Assembly: GCA_003818495.1 (NCBI GenBank)
Contig: RPRK01000029.1
Coordinates: 1 to 34,252, forward strand
Direction: 5' to 3'
Length of the DNA: 34,252 nucleotides
DNA from: Burkholderiales bacterium
GTDB lineage: Bacteria > Pseudomonadota > Gammaproteobacteria > Burkholderiales > Burkholderiaceae_E
Of the stretch, positions 8,486-17,540 are shown in pieces; positions within the stretch are counted from its first letter, which is position 1, and each line of letters starts with the position of its first letter. The position numbers and the translations under genes are program-made. Below the pieces are notes generated by a model. It worked only from the letters and a program-made list of their open reading frames with translations, ran no database searches and was not told the origin of the DNA.

Positions 8486-9022
8486 TCAGCGCATGAACCG
8501 CCGGACGTAGTCGCCGCCCAGGCCGACCGACTCGAAATGCGCGCGGTACTTGTCGATCCGCGTGAACACGTCGTCGTAGCCGGTCGAGACGCCCTGCGGA
8601 TCGACGTACATCAGCGCGCCGTGCACGGTGAACATGGTGATCATGTCCGTGCAGTCGTCGGGGACCACCAGGGTGTGCGTCTCGCCCGGCGGCTCGAACA
8701 CGTAGCTGCCTTCCTCGGCGACCCAGTCGTGCTCGAGATACAGCCACTTGCCGCGGATCACGTAGGCGTGGACCTGGCCCGAGTGGCGGTGGCGCTGCAG
8801 CAGGCCCGAGCGCTGCACCTTGAGCAGGTGGACGTAGAAGCCCCCGGTCACGTTCAGGTGCAGCGGACGCGACCAGATGCCCGGCGCGACCGGCGCCCAC
8901 AGGCGCTCGTCGCCGGTCAGCACGTCGGGCACGACCATGTCGGGGGCCATGCCCCAGGGCTGCGGCTTCTGGAACGGGATGCGGTCGGTCTGGGCGACCT
9001 TGGGGTCGAGCGGCTTGTTCAT
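8486..9022 (-). CDS. Cupin-domain protein, 2,4'-dihydroxyacetophenone dioxygenase-like
   Basis: This 178-aa single-domain cupin has a three-histidine metal site: H78 and H80 in QRHRHSGQ and H116 in PPGETHTL, with H85 where many cupins carry Glu. Overall shape and segments such as YVIRGKWLYLEHDW and GALMYVDPQG resemble the 2,4'-dihydroxyacetophenone/acetylacetone dioxygenase group, which cleaves C-C bonds of diketones or hydroxyketones using iron. The substrate is an inference only. The ATG has an excellent ribosome site, GGAGG five bases upstream. The histidine kinase gene follows 22 bp downstream on the same strand, so the pair may form a small operon. Confidence 0.75.
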   Translation of the reverse strand: MNKPLDPKVAQTDRIPFQKPQPWGMAPDMVVPDVLTGDERLWAPVAPGIWSRPLHLNVTGGFYVHLLKVQRSGLLQRHRHSGQVHAYVIRGKWLYLEHDWVAEEGSYVFEPPGETHTLVVPDDCTDMITMFTVHGALMYVDPQGVSTGYDDVFTRIDKYRAHFESVGLGGDYVRRFMR

Positions 9023-9123
9023 GTCGCCTCCAATGCGGCGTAGGTCGATGCGTGCCGGGAGCGTACCCGAAGCCTCAGCGCCGAGGTAGCGGCGAACCGG
9101 ACGTCACGGGCCCACGCCGACGC

Positions 9124-9152
9124 TTGACCGACGGCCCGACGAGGCATAGCGT
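9124..9152 (+). promoter_or_regulatory. Candidate sigma-70 promoter reading towards the orphan terminator
   Basis: TTGACC (9124-9129) matches five of six -35 consensus bases. It is separated by 17 bp from TAGCGT (9147-9152), a weak -10 with three matches. It would start a transcript near 9159 that ends at the strong hairpin terminator at 9254-9281. This is a weak call resting on the combination with the terminator. Confidence 0.3.
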
Positions 9153-9158
9153 GAGGAC

Positions 9159-9281
9159 TCCGAAGGCCCTGCAGGCCGGTTCGACCCGAGGGCAACAGGA
9201 CGCCTCCGGGGCCGGGTGCGACGCCGAAGGCAGGAGCCGCCACCCGCGGCCCCGGGGCGCGGTTCCGACCGCGCCCCTTTT
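9159..9281 (+). ncRNA. Candidate small RNA or attenuated leader upstream of the uracil-DNA glycosylase
   Basis: No protein gene on the plus strand precedes the intrinsic terminator at 9254-9281, so a short non-coding transcript of about 120 nt is a reasonable explanation. The stretch contains foldable elements: GGCC-CTGCA-GGCC, and an outer stem GGGTG/CACCC enclosing GCC-GAA-GGC, besides the terminator itself. CCGAAGG occurs twice. I could not match it to 6S, SRP, RNase P, tmRNA or a known riboswitch. Alternatively it is the 5' leader of the glycosylase gene with termination control. Confidence 0.3.
9254..9281 (+). terminator. Rho-independent terminator (10-bp perfect stem, TTTT)
   Basis: GGGGCGCGGT (9254-9263) pairs perfectly with ACCGCGCCCC (9268-9277) around a TCCG tetraloop and is followed by TTTT and a T-containing stretch. 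On the minus strand the hairpin has no T-tract, so it works rightward. It lies 24 bp before the start of the uracil-DNA glycosylase gene and has no plus-strand protein gene before it. Confidence 0.75.
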
Positions 9282-9291
9282 CATTGGTTGG

Positions 9292-9297
9292 TAGGAT
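9292..9297 (+). promoter_or_regulatory. Possible -10 element (TAGGAT) just before the SMUG gene
   Basis: TAGGAT matches four of six -10 consensus bases, and transcription would start around 9304, only a couple of bases before the ATG at 9306. That would give an almost leaderless mRNA lying downstream of the terminator. No good -35 exists because the terminator stem fills that position. The same bases also supply the only purine-rich stretch (TAGGATGG) usable as a ribosome site, so the two readings compete. Confidence 0.2.
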
Positions 9298-9305
9298 GGC
9301 GCCCC

Positions 9306-10085
9306 ATGCCCGCCTCCCCGACCACCGCCTCGCCGGTCGCCCGCGCCCTCCTCGACGCAGCCCGCGACCTGTCGGACGCGCTGGCCCCGCTGCGGTTCTC
9401 GCCTCCGGTCGCCCACGTCTACGACCCGCTGCAGTACGCCTGGGCCCCCTACGAGGCCTACGTGCGCCGCTACGGCGCGACGCCCAAGCGCATCGTGATG
9501 CTCGGCATGAATCCGGGCCCCTTCGGAATGATGCAGACCGGCGTGCCGTTCGGGGAGATCGCCGCCGTGCGCGACTGGATGGGCATCGAGGCGCCGGTCG
9601 GTCAGCCGCCCGACATGCACCCCAAGCGGCCGATCCAGGGCTTCGCGTGCCCGCGCTCCGAGGTCAGCGGCCGACGGCTGTGGGGCTGGGCGGCGGCCCG
9701 CTGGGGCAGCGCCCCCGCGTTCTTCGCCGATGCGTTCGTGCTGAACTACTGCCCGCTGGTGTGGCTCGAGGCGTCCGGACGCAACCGCACCCCGGTGCAG
9801 CTGCCCGCGTCCGAGCTCCAGGCGGTCCACGCCGCGTGCGACCGCCATCTCGCCCGCGCGCTCGTCGCGCTCGCCCCGCAGTGGGCGATCGGCGTCGGCG
9901 GCTTCGCCGAGCGCCGGCTGAGCGCCGTGCTCGAGAGCGACCTGGTCGACGGCACCTTCGCGCGTGGCGTGCGCATCGCGCAGATCCTGCATCCGAGTCC
10001 GGCGAGCCCCGCGGCCAACCGCGGCTGGTCCGAGGCGGTCGACGCCCGGCTCGCCACCCTCGGTCTCGCCCCCCCGACACGCTAG
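9306..10085 (+). CDS. SMUG1-type single-strand-selective uracil-DNA glycosylase
   Basis: The 259-aa protein carries both SMUG1 active-site motifs: GMNPGPFGMMQTGVPFG, whose Asn is residue 69, and LHPSPASPAANRGW, with His229. These correspond to the catalytic Asn and the His loop of the family, which removes uracil and 5-hydroxymethyluracil from DNA. The middle segment FVLNYCPLVWLEASGRNRTP is also characteristic. The ATG at 9306 follows TAGGATGG at short distance; upstream in-frame codons would cross the terminator hairpin, so they were rejected. The next gene begins 40 bp downstream on the same strand. Confidence 0.92.
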   Translation: MPASPTTASPVARALLDAARDLSDALAPLRFSPPVAHVYDPLQYAWAPYEAYVRRYGATPKRIVMLGMNPGPFGMMQTGVPFGEIAAVRDWMGIEAPVGQPPDMHPKRPIQGFACPRSEVSGRRLWGWAAARWGSAPAFFADAFVLNYCPLVWLEASGRNRTPVQLPASELQAVHAACDRHLARALVALAPQWAIGVGGFAERRLSAVLESDLVDGTFARGVRIAQILHPSPASPAANRGWSEAVDARLATLGLAPPTR

Positions 10086-10125
10086 CCGTCACCCCTCACG
10101 ACACCGAACGGACCCGACGTCCCAC

Positions 10126-12264
10126 ATGATCCTCCACGCCGCCACGATCGCGCTGTCCGCGTTCCTGCTGTTCCTCGTCCAGCCGATCATCGCGCGGCAG
10201 ATCCTGCCGTGGTTCGGCGGCTCGGCCGCCGTCTGGACCACCTGCATGGTGTTCTTCCAGGTCGCGCTGCTCGCCGGCTACTTCTATTCCGATCTGGTCA
10301 TCCGCAAGCTGTCGCCGCGCGCGCAGGCCGCGGTGCACACGGTGCTGCTGCTCGCGAGCCTCGCGTTCCTGCCGATCACGGTGTCCGAGGCGATGAAGCC
10401 CACCGACGCGACGCAGCCGGTGGGCCGCATCCTGCTGCTGCTGACGGTGACCATCGGCCTGCCGTACCTGATGCTCGCCACCACCGGCCCGCTGGTGCAG
10501 GCCTGGTTCACGCGGCAGTTCCGGTCGGCACAGGTCTACCGCCTCTACGCGCTGTCGAACCTCGCGTCGATGCTCGCGCTGCTGGGCTACCCGCCGCTGA
10601 TCGAGCCGAACGCCTCGGGCGCGATGCAATCGGTCGGCTGGTCGGTCGGCTACGCGATCTTCGTGCTGCTGGCGATCGCCGCCGCATGGACCGGGGTGCG
10701 TCGCGGCGCCGGCGCGGACGGCGCCGCCGAGGTCGCGGCCGCCGACGCCCATGCCGAGGGGATCGCGGCGCCGCCGCCGGCGTCGGCCGGCGCCGCCGCG
10801 ATGCAGGCCGCGCACGAGGCGGCCGCCGCACCGATCGGTCTGGCACGCGATCCGGCCGCGCCGCCGTCGATCGCGGAGCAGGGCCTGTGGCTGCTGCTCG
10901 CCGCGCTCGGTTCCACGCTGCTGCTCGCGGTGACCACGCACATCACGCAGAACGTCGCCTCGATCCCGTTCCTGTGGGTGCTGCCGCTGTCGATCTACCT
11001 CGTCACCTTCATCCTGTGCTTCGACGGCAAGGGCTGGTACTGGCGTCCGCAGTACCTGCTGCTCGCGGCGATCGCCACCGTCGCGATGCTCGGCGGCCTG
11101 AGCTGGCGGCCCGAGGGCTTCGGCGTCGAGCGCGCCATCCTGCACATCGAGCACGCGGTGCCGGTGTACGCGTTCGGCCTGTTCGTGCTGTGCATGTTCG
11201 CCCACGGCGAGCTGGTCGCGCGCAAGCCCGCGCCCGCCCACCTGACGCGCTTCTACCTGATGGTGTCGCTCGGCGGCGCGGTCGGCGGGCTGCTCGTCGG
11301 CATCGGCGCGCCGCTCGCCTTCGACTGGTACTTCGAGCTGCCGCTGGCGCTGACCGTCGTCGCGGTGCTGGTGGCGGTGCTCTCGCGCGGCGCGCTGCGC
11401 ATCGCCGGCGCGGTCGCGGCGCTCGTGTGCGCGACGCTCTTCGCCGACTACGTGCACTTCATCCGCGGCGACGTGCTCGAGCTGTCGCGCAACTTCTACG
11501 GCACGCTGCGCGTGACCGGCTCGCCCGACGGCGACACCTCGAAGGGTGCCAGCCGGCGGCTGCTGCACGGCGTGATCCTGCACGGCGAGCAGTACATGGC
11601 ACCCGACCAGCGGGCGGTGGCCACGACCTACTACGGACCCACCTCGGGCGTCGGTCGCACCATCGAGGCCGCACGCGGCGCCCCGATGCGGGTCGGCGTG
11701 ATCGGCCTGGGCGTCGGGACGCTGGCGACCTACGGCCGCGAGGGCGATGTCTACCGCCTCTACGAGCTGAACCCCGTGGTCCTCGACATCGCGAACGCGC
11801 GCTTCTCGTACCTGAAGGACAGCCGCGCGAAGATCGAGCCGGCGCTCGGCGACGCCCGCCTCGTCCTCGAGCGCGAGGCGCCGCAGAAGTTCGACGTGCT
11901 CGCCGTCGACGCGTTCTCCAGCGACTCCATCCCGGTGCACCTGCTCACGCGGGAGGCACTCGCGGTCTACAAGCGTCACCTCTCGGAGCGCGGCGCCGTG
12001 GTCTTCCACATCACCAACCGCTACCTCGACCTGTCGGGCGTCGTGCGCCAGCTCGCCGACGAGGTGGGGATGCATGCGGTGCGCTTCTCCGACGAGCCGC
12101 CGCAGTCGGCGGTGCAGTACCGGTCCGACTGGGTCGCGCTGACGTCCGACGCCGCGTTCGCCGCGACGCTGCGCGCGGCCGGCGGCGCGGACCTCCCGGC
12201 CACCCGGGGCACGCGCCGCGCCTGGACCGACGACCACCACAACCTGTTCGAGGTGCTCAAGTGA
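10126..12264 (+). CDS. Fused membrane/spermidine synthase-like protein
   Basis: The 712-aa protein starts with several transmembrane helices (residues 1-190), then an Ala-rich low-complexity linker (about 195-255), more helices (about 265-450), and a C-terminal class I methyltransferase-like domain typical of polyamine synthases. In the last, GLGVGT (527-532) forms the nucleotide-binding loop, E547 in YELNP is the usual ribose-binding acidic residue, and D595 in DAFSSD fits the catalytic Asp. Such proteins are annotated as fused MFS/spermidine synthase; true spermidine synthesis is unproven because the GGGDG motif is altered. The ATG lacks a clear ribosome site. Its stop overlaps the purT start (GTGA). 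Confidence 0.82.
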   Translation: MILHAATIALSAFLLFLVQPIIARQILPWFGGSAAVWTTCMVFFQVALLAGYFYSDLVIRKLSPRAQAAVHTVLLLASLAFLPITVSEAMKPTDATQPVGRILLLLTVTIGLPYLMLATTGPLVQAWFTRQFRSAQVYRLYALSNLASMLALLGYPPLIEPNASGAMQSVGWSVGYAIFVLLAIAAAWTGVRRGAGADGAAEVAAADAHAEGIAAPPPASAGAAAMQAAHEAAAAPIGLARDPAAPPSIAEQGLWLLLAALGSTLLLAVTTHITQNVASIPFLWVLPLSIYLVTFILCFDGKGWYWRPQYLLLAAIATVAMLGGLSWRPEGFGVERAILHIEHAVPVYAFGLFVLCMFAHGELVARKPAPAHLTRFYLMVSLGGAVGGLLVGIGAPLAFDWYFELPLALTVVAVLVAVLSRGALRIAGAVAALVCATLFADYVHFIRGDVLELSRNFYGTLRVTGSPDGDTSKGASRRLLHGVILHGEQYMAPDQRAVATTYYGPTSGVGRTIEAARGAPMRVGVIGLGVGTLATYGREGDVYRLYELNPVVLDIANARFSYLKDSRAKIEPALGDARLVLEREAPQKFDVLAVDAFSSDSIPVHLLTREALAVYKRHLSERGAVVFHITNRYLDLSGVVRQLADEVGMHAVRFSDEPPQSAVQYRSDWVALTSDAAFAATLRAAGGADLPATRGTRRAWTDDHHNLFEVLK

Positions 12265-13520
12265 AGCCCGATCCGTCGCCCCTCCCGACATCCGCCCCGA
12301 ATCCGGTCGCGAAGCCCCTCGCGCCCATCGGCACGCCGCTCTCCCCGGACGCGACGCGCGTGATGCTGCTCGGCGCGGGGGAGCTGGGCAAGGAGGTGAT
12401 CATCGCGCTGCAGCGCCTCGGGGTCGAGGTGATCGCCGTCGACCGCTATGCGGATGCGCCCGGCCAGCAGGTCGCCCACCGCGCGCACGTGATCGACATG
12501 ACCGACGGCGCGCAGCTGCGCGCCCTGATCGAGCGCGAGCGGCCGCACCGCGTCGTGCCCGAGATCGAGGCGATCGCCACGCAGACGCTGGTCGAGCTCG
12601 AAGGCGAAGGCAGGGTCGCCGTGACGCCGACGGCCCGTGCCGCGTGGCTGACGATGAACCGGGAAGGCATCCGCCGGCTGGCCGCCGAGACGCTCGGGCT
12701 GCCGACCTCGCCGTACCGCTTCGCCAGCAGTCTCGAGGAGATGCGTGCGGCGATCGACGGCGGCATCGGCTATCCGTGCATCGTCAAGCCGGTGATGTCC
12801 TCGTCGGGCAAGGGACAGTCGAAGGTCGACGGCCCGCACGAGGTCGATGCGGCCTGGGCCTACGCGGCGAGCGGCGGGCGCGTCGATTCCGGGCGGGTGA
12901 TCGTCGAGGGCTTCGTCGACTTCGACTACGAGATCACCCTGCTCACCGTCCGGGCCACGGGCGCGGACGGCCGCGTCGCGACCACCTTCTGCGAGCCGAT
13001 CGGACACGTCCAGGTCGCCGGCGACTACGTCGAGAGCTGGCAGCCGCATCCGATGAGCCCGCTCGCGCTCGAGCGCTCGCGCGAGATCGCGCGTGCGGTC
13101 ACCGACGAGCTCGGCGGCGCCGGGCTCTTCGGCGTCGAGCTGTTCGTCAAGGGCGACCAGGTCTGGTTCTCCGAGGTCAGCCCACGCCCGCACGACACCG
13201 GCATGGTGACGATGGCGACGCAGCACCAGTCCGAGTTCGAGCTGCATGCGCGCGCGATCCTCGGGCTGCCGGTCGACGCGTCGCTGCGCACGCCCGGTGC
13301 GAGCGCGGTCATCTACGGCGGCGTGGCGGCACGCGGCATCGTGTTCGACGGCGTGGCGGACGCGCTCGCGGTGCCCGGCACCGACCTGCGGCTCTTCGGC
13401 AAGCCCGAGTCCTTCGCCAAGCGGCGCATGGGCGTGGCGCTCGCCCGTGCCGACGATGTCGACACCGCCCGGACGAACGCGAAGCTCGCCGCCTCGCGGG
13501 TGAAGCCCCGGGCGGCCTGA
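12261..13520 (+). CDS. purT: Formate-dependent phosphoribosylglycinamide formyltransferase (GAR transformylase 2)
   Basis: This ATP-grasp enzyme makes formyl-GAR from GAR, formate and ATP in purine synthesis, independent of folate. At 419 aa it is slightly longer than E. coli PurT because of a Pro-rich N-terminal extension. Near-identical blocks are [97 protein letters not shown] and [15 protein letters not shown]. The GTG start overlaps the preceding stop as GTGA, so translation is probably coupled to the fused membrane/spermidine-synthase gene. The functional reason for that pairing is not evident. Identification is very secure. Confidence 0.96.
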   Translation: MKPDPSPLPTSAPNPVAKPLAPIGTPLSPDATRVMLLGAGELGKEVIIALQRLGVEVIAVDRYADAPGQQVAHRAHVIDMTDGAQLRALIERERPHRVVPEIEAIATQTLVELEGEGRVAVTPTARAAWLTMNREGIRRLAAETLGLPTSPYRFASSLEEMRAAIDGGIGYPCIVKPVMSSSGKGQSKVDGPHEVDAAWAYAASGGRVDSGRVIVEGFVDFDYEITLLTVRATGADGRVATTFCEPIGHVQVAGDYVESWQPHPMSPLALERSREIARAVTDELGGAGLFGVELFVKGDQVWFSEVSPRPHDTGMVTMATQHQSEFELHARAILGLPVDASLRTPGASAVIYGGVAARGIVFDGVADALAVPGTDLRLFGKPESFAKRRMGVALARADDVDTARTNAKLAASRVKPRAA

Positions 13521-13647
13521 GCGCCGGCGGCGGGCTCGGCGGGCTCGGCGGGTCCGTGCCCGCGCCGGTCCGTCCGCCCGTCCGGCTCGGCGGTCCGCTG
13601 CGCGGTCGCGTCACCGCCCCGGGCGCGCATCCCGATAGGGTCGTGCG
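13521..13647. other. 127-bp GC-rich spacer with 9-bp tandem repeat
   Basis: The gap between purT and the hybrid kinase contains two tandem copies of GGGCTCGGC (13532-13549) followed by GGG, then CCG/GTCC-rich sequence with no T-tract hairpin. I see no clear promoter. ATAGGG lies about 8 bp before the kinase ATG and may be its ribosome site. Confidence 0.4.
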
Positions 13648-16467
13648 ATGCCCGCTCGCCTCGCTCCGGTCGACGAAGACGCCAGTCGTGACCCGCCCGC
13701 CCCCGCGACGGTCGAGACCGGCGGCGCGACGGCTCGCCGCTTCCTGGTGCTGCTCGCGCTGTGCGGACTGGTCCTGGTCGCCGGCGCGGCCTCGGTGATC
13801 TGGTCGCTGCACCGCGAGTCGGTCGCCCAGCACCAGGCGACGGTGCTCGAGGACGCCGAGCGGCACACCCGCGCGATCACCCAGATGCGCAACTTCTACA
13901 GCGCCGAGATCGTGCCGCGCGCGCGCGACGGCGGGCTGGCGATCACCCATGCCTACCGCGACCAGCCCGGTTCGCTGCCGCTGCCCGCGACCTTCATGCT
14001 CGACTTCGGCGATTTCGTCGGGCAGCCGGCCTCGGGTCAGCGCGTCCGGCTGTTCAGCGAGCTGCCCTTCCCCTGGCGCGCCGGCGGTCACAAGCTCGAC
14101 GACTTCGAGACCGCCGCGCTGGCTGCGCTGCGCACCGATCCGGACCGGCCGTTCCACCGCATCGAGAACGTCGACGGCGTCCCGACGTTGCGGTACGCGA
14201 TCGCCGACCGCCTGCAGGCGAGTTGCGTCGAGTGCCACAACCGGTATCCGGGCTCGCCGCGCACCGACTGGAAGGTCGGCGACGTGCGGGGCGTGCTCGA
14301 GGTCAGCCGACCGATCGTCGACGGGGCGCAGCGCATGCGGGCGGGGCTGCGCGAAGCGGTCGCGATGAGCACGCTGGTCATCGGCGCCGCGATGCTGCTG
14401 GTGGGACTCGCGTTCCGCGGCCTGCGCACCTCGATCCGCGCGACCGAACGGCTCGCGCAGGATCGCGAGGCCGCGAACCAGCAGCTGCGCGGCGAGGTGG
14501 TGCGGCGCGCCGAGACCGAGTCCATCCTGCGCTTCAGCGAAGGCACGCTGCGCGCCACCTTCGACGGCATGCTCGACGGCGTGCTCGTCTACGACCGCGC
14601 TTTCCGGATCGTCCAGTGCAATCGGGTCGCCGCGCTGATGTTCGGGCACGAGCCGCACACGCTGCCGGGCACCTCCGCGCTCGCCTTCCTGCCCGAGGAG
14701 GCGCTGCAGCCGACGGTCACCGGTGCGGCCGGCCGGCGCCGGCGCGTCGAGGGCGTGCGCCGCGACGGCACCCGCTTCCCGGCCGACCTCGCCATCAGCG
14801 AGCTGCGCCTGGGCGACGCGCCCTACTACGCCGCGCTGGTGGCCGATGCGACCGCCCAGGACATGCACGAGCGCGAGCTGTCCGCCGCACGCGACGCCGC
14901 CCTCGACTCGACCCGCGCGAAGTCGCAGTTCCTCGCCAACATGAGTCACGAGATCCGCACGCCGATGAACGGGGTGATCGGCGTGACGGACCTGCTGCGC
15001 GACACCGCGCTCGACCCCGAGCAGCAGGAGATGGTCGCCACCGTGCAGCGCAGCGCCCATGCGCTGCTGACCATCATCGACGACATCCTCGACCTGTCCA
15101 AGATCGAGGCCGGCAAGCTGCGCCTGCAGCAGGCCGACTTCGATCCGGTCGAGTCGCTCGAGGACACCTTCGAGCTGGTCGCCGACCGGGCCGCGGCCAA
15201 GGGCCTGCAGCTCGGCTACCGGATCGAGGGGATGGTGCCAGGCGCGATGCACGGCGACGAGGTGCGGTTCCGGCAGGTGCTCAGCAACCTGGTGGGCAAC
15301 GCGGTGAAGTTCACGTCGCGCGGCGGCGTCGAGGTGCTGGTGAGCTTCCAGCCGGCGGTCCGCCAGCTCGAGCTGCGCGTGCGCGACACCGGCCCGGGCA
15401 TCCCGGCCGACAAGGTCCGCGACCTGTTCCAGCCGTTCTCGCAGGTCGACGGCTCCGCGACCCGCCGCTTCGGCGGCACCGGCCTCGGACTGGCGATCAG
15501 CCGCCAGCTCGTCGAGCTGATGGGCGGCACGATCGGCGTCACCACGCGCGAGGGCGAAGGCAGCGAGTTCCGCTTCTCGGTCGGCTGGCATCCGGCCGTC
15601 GACAAGGCCACGCCGCGCGCACCGCGTGCGCGGCTCGCCGGCCGCCCGCTCGCGCTGCTCGGATTCGACCCGCTGCAGCGTGCGCAGCTCGCCGGCTGGG
15701 GGGTGGTCGTGCAGGACGCCGAGCCCGACGCCGCCCCGACCGATGCGCCGGTGCTGGTCGACGGTGCCCGGCCCGATGCCGTCGCGGTCGCCGCCCGGCT
15801 CGCCGCGGCACACGGCGGCGCGGACGGCTCGGCGGCACGCGTCGCGCTGGTCGCGCGCCGTCCGCTCGCGGGCGCCGGCACGCTGCCCCGCCTGGCCTGG
15901 CCGCTGCGGGCTCGCGCGGTCGCGGCGCTGCTGGACGGCACGCCCGACACGCCGCCGGCCGTGCCCGCGACCCGCGCCTCGCTGGGGATCCCCGTCCCGT
16001 CGGTGTCGCCGGGCGCATTCGGCAGCGAGGCCTCGGACGGGGCGCCGGCCGCCGGCCCGCCTGGAGCGCGCGCCACGCCGACGTCCACGCCGAAGTTCAC
16101 CGCGCTGGTGGTCGAGGACAACGCCATCAACCAGGTGCTGGCCGCCGCGCTGCTCGAGCGGCTCGGCATCGCCTCGAGCGTGGTGGTCGACGGCGAGCGC
16201 GCCCTCGAGCAGCTTCAGGCGCGACGCTGGGACGTGGTGCTGATGGACTGCCAGATGCCGGTCATGGACGGCTACGAGGCGACCCGACGCTGGCGCGAGA
16301 TGGAGCGGGCACAGGGCCTGCCCCGCACGCCGGTGATCGCACTCACGGCCAACGCGATGGAGGGCGACCGAGACCGCTGCATCGCGGCCGGCATGGACGA
16401 CTACCTGTCCAAGCCGATCGACCGCGCCGCGCTCGCGGCCCGCCTGGCGACCTGGCTGCCGGGCTGA
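13648..16467 (+). CDS. Hybrid histidine kinase with Tll0287-like (DUF3365) c-type heme sensor domain
   Basis: Domains of this 939-aa protein in order: membrane helix (about 31-53); periplasmic DUF3365/Tll0287-like region with LPLPATFMLDFGDFV and the heme motif C193-V-E-C196-H197; second helix (about 237-256); PAS (about 295-415); HisKA with SHEIRTPMNG, phosphoacceptor H434; HATPase with NLVGNAVKFT, DTGPGIP and GGTGLGLAIS; a degenerate receiver-like stretch (about 655-770) without the acidic pocket; and a true C-terminal receiver with D867 in LMDCQMPVMDGYEA and the K in LSKPID. Predicted role: a redox, gas or heme-occupancy sensor starting a phosphorelay. No Hpt or output protein is adjacent. 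Its stop abuts the stop of the convergent MBL gene with no gap. Confidence 0.9.
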   Translation: MPARLAPVDEDASRDPPAPATVETGGATARRFLVLLALCGLVLVAGAASVIWSLHRESVAQHQATVLEDAERHTRAITQMRNFYSAEIVPRARDGGLAITHAYRDQPGSLPLPATFMLDFGDFVGQPASGQRVRLFSELPFPWRAGGHKLDDFETAALAALRTDPDRPFHRIENVDGVPTLRYAIADRLQASCVECHNRYPGSPRTDWKVGDVRGVLEVSRPIVDGAQRMRAGLREAVAMSTLVIGAAMLLVGLAFRGLRTSIRATERLAQDREAANQQLRGEVVRRAETESILRFSEGTLRATFDGMLDGVLVYDRAFRIVQCNRVAALMFGHEPHTLPGTSALAFLPEEALQPTVTGAAGRRRRVEGVRRDGTRFPADLAISELRLGDAPYYAALVADATAQDMHERELSAARDAALDSTRAKSQFLANMSHEIRTPMNGVIGVTDLLRDTALDPEQQEMVATVQRSAHALLTIIDDILDLSKIEAGKLRLQQADFDPVESLEDTFELVADRAAAKGLQLGYRIEGMVPGAMHGDEVRFRQVLSNLVGNAVKFTSRGGVEVLVSFQPAVRQLELRVRDTGPGIPADKVRDLFQPFSQVDGSATRRFGGTGLGLAISRQLVELMGGTIGVTTREGEGSEFRFSVGWHPAVDKATPRAPRARLAGRPLALLGFDPLQRAQLAGWGVVVQDAEPDAAPTDAPVLVDGARPDAVAVAARLAAAHGGADGSAARVALVARRPLAGAGTLPRLAWPLRARAVAALLDGTPDTPPAVPATRASLGIPVPSVSPGAFGSEASDGAPAAGPPGARATPTSTPKFTALVVEDNAINQVLAAALLERLGIASSVVVDGERALEQLQARRWDVVLMDCQMPVMDGYEATRRWREMERAQGLPRTPVIALTANAMEGDRDRCIAAGMDDYLSKPIDRAALAARLATWLPG

Positions 16468-17526
16468 CTAGACCGCCGAGAACCTGACCACGCCGTCGGC
16501 GCCGAGCTCGCGCCGCAGCGCGCCGTCGTACCAGAGCGCATTCAGGTGGGCGAGCGACTCGCCGATCGCGAACATCATCTGGTGGGCGTCGAACTCCCGC
16601 CCGAAGAGGATCGGCACCATGCCCGCCGCATGGTGCGCCCGCTCCCGGCAGGCCGCGCCGACCACCGCGAGGCGCTCGTCGTGATGTTCGCGCAGCTGCT
16701 CGATGCGCCGATGCAGGCCGCGGAACGGCCGTCCGTGCGAGGGCAGCACCAGCGTGTCGGCCGGACACGGCTCGAAGCGGCGCAGCGAGTCGAGATACCA
16801 GGTGAGCGGATTGGCCTCGGGCTCGAGGTCGAACACCGACACGTTGGTGGAGATGCGCGGCAGCACCATGTCGCCGGAGATCAGTACGCCGTCGGCCCCG
16901 CTGAACAGCGCCGCGTGCTCCGGCGAATGGCCGGTGCCGACGATCACGCGCCAGCGCCGGTCGCCGATCGGGATCACCTCGCCGTCGCCGATCCGGCGGA
17001 ACGACTGCGGCATCTCGGGCACCAGCGACGGGAAGTGCTTGCGCACCCGCGAGCCGAGCGCCTCGAGCTGCGGACCCTCGGCCATGCCGTTGCGCCGGTA
17101 GTGGCGGTAGCCGGCGTCCGGATCGGCACCAGGCATCGACACCGACAGGATCCGGCCCATCGCGTACTCGCCGAGCGTCATCCACAGCGGCGCCTCGAAC
17201 CGGTCGCACAGCATCCGCGCCAGGCCGACGTGATCGGGATGGGTGTGGGTGCACAGCACCCTCACGATCGGCAGACCCTCGAGCTCCTCGGCGATCACCG
17301 TCTCCCAGTGGCCGCGCAGTTCGTCGGTCGAGACGCCGCAGTCGACGAGCGTCCAGCCGTCGCGGCCGCGGAAGGTGTCGCGCAGCAGCCAGAGGTTGAT
17401 GTGGTTCAGCGCGAACGGCAGCGGCATGCGCAGCCAGTACACGCCCGGGGCGACTTCGAGCCGGCGGCCGGGTTCGGGCAGCGTGTCGGCGAACGGATAG
17501 CTCAGCTCGTGTTCGTGGGGATTCAT
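16468..17526 (-). CDS. MBL-fold metallo-hydrolase
   Basis: This 352-aa metallo-beta-lactamase-fold protein has the dinuclear metal motif THTHPDHVG (H94, H96, D98, H99), then H200 in GTGHSPEH, D219 in ISGDMVLP and H264 in LPSHGRPF, so all expected ligands are present. The C-terminal 90 residues look like the small helical domain seen in LACTB2-like hydrolases. It is divergent from the LiuR-type MerR gene and shares the near-palindromic operator at 17541-17558, so it is probably in the same regulon; a thioester or lactone substrate in leucine breakdown would be a guess. No ribosome site is visible before the ATG; a -10-like TCTAGC on its strand would start transcription almost at the ATG, suggesting a leaderless message. 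Confidence 0.85.
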   Translation of the reverse strand: MNPHEHELSYPFADTLPEPGRRLEVAPGVYWLRMPLPFALNHINLWLLRDTFRGRDGWTLVDCGVSTDELRGHWETVIAEELEGLPIVRVLCTHTHPDHVGLARMLCDRFEAPLWMTLGEYAMGRILSVSMPGADPDAGYRHYRRNGMAEGPQLEALGSRVRKHFPSLVPEMPQSFRRIGDGEVIPIGDRRWRVIVGTGHSPEHAALFSGADGVLISGDMVLPRISTNVSVFDLEPEANPLTWYLDSLRRFEPCPADTLVLPSHGRPFRGLHRRIEQLREHHDERLAVVGAACRERAHHAAGMVPILFGREFDAHQMMFAIGESLAHLNALWYDGALRRELGADGVVRFSAV

Positions 17527-17540
17527 CGCGGCTAGAATCG

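Noticed and set aside
9176..9190. tRNA T-loop-like GGTTCGACCC
   Set aside because: The flanking five bases do not pair (GCCGG versus CGAGG), and no acceptor stem, anticodon arm or CCA end is found.
9050..9250. Cobalamin riboswitch: GAAGGCAGGAGCCGCCA (9226-9242) resembles a B12 box
   Set aside because: The other conserved blocks (CCCGCAACTGT-like and CCACTG...GGGAAGG) are missing, and the downstream gene is a DNA glycosylase with no B12 link.
13532..13552. GGGCTCGGC tandem repeat as a CRISPR-like or attachment site
   Set aside because: Only two copies of 9 bp with no spacers; simple GC-rich slippage repeat.
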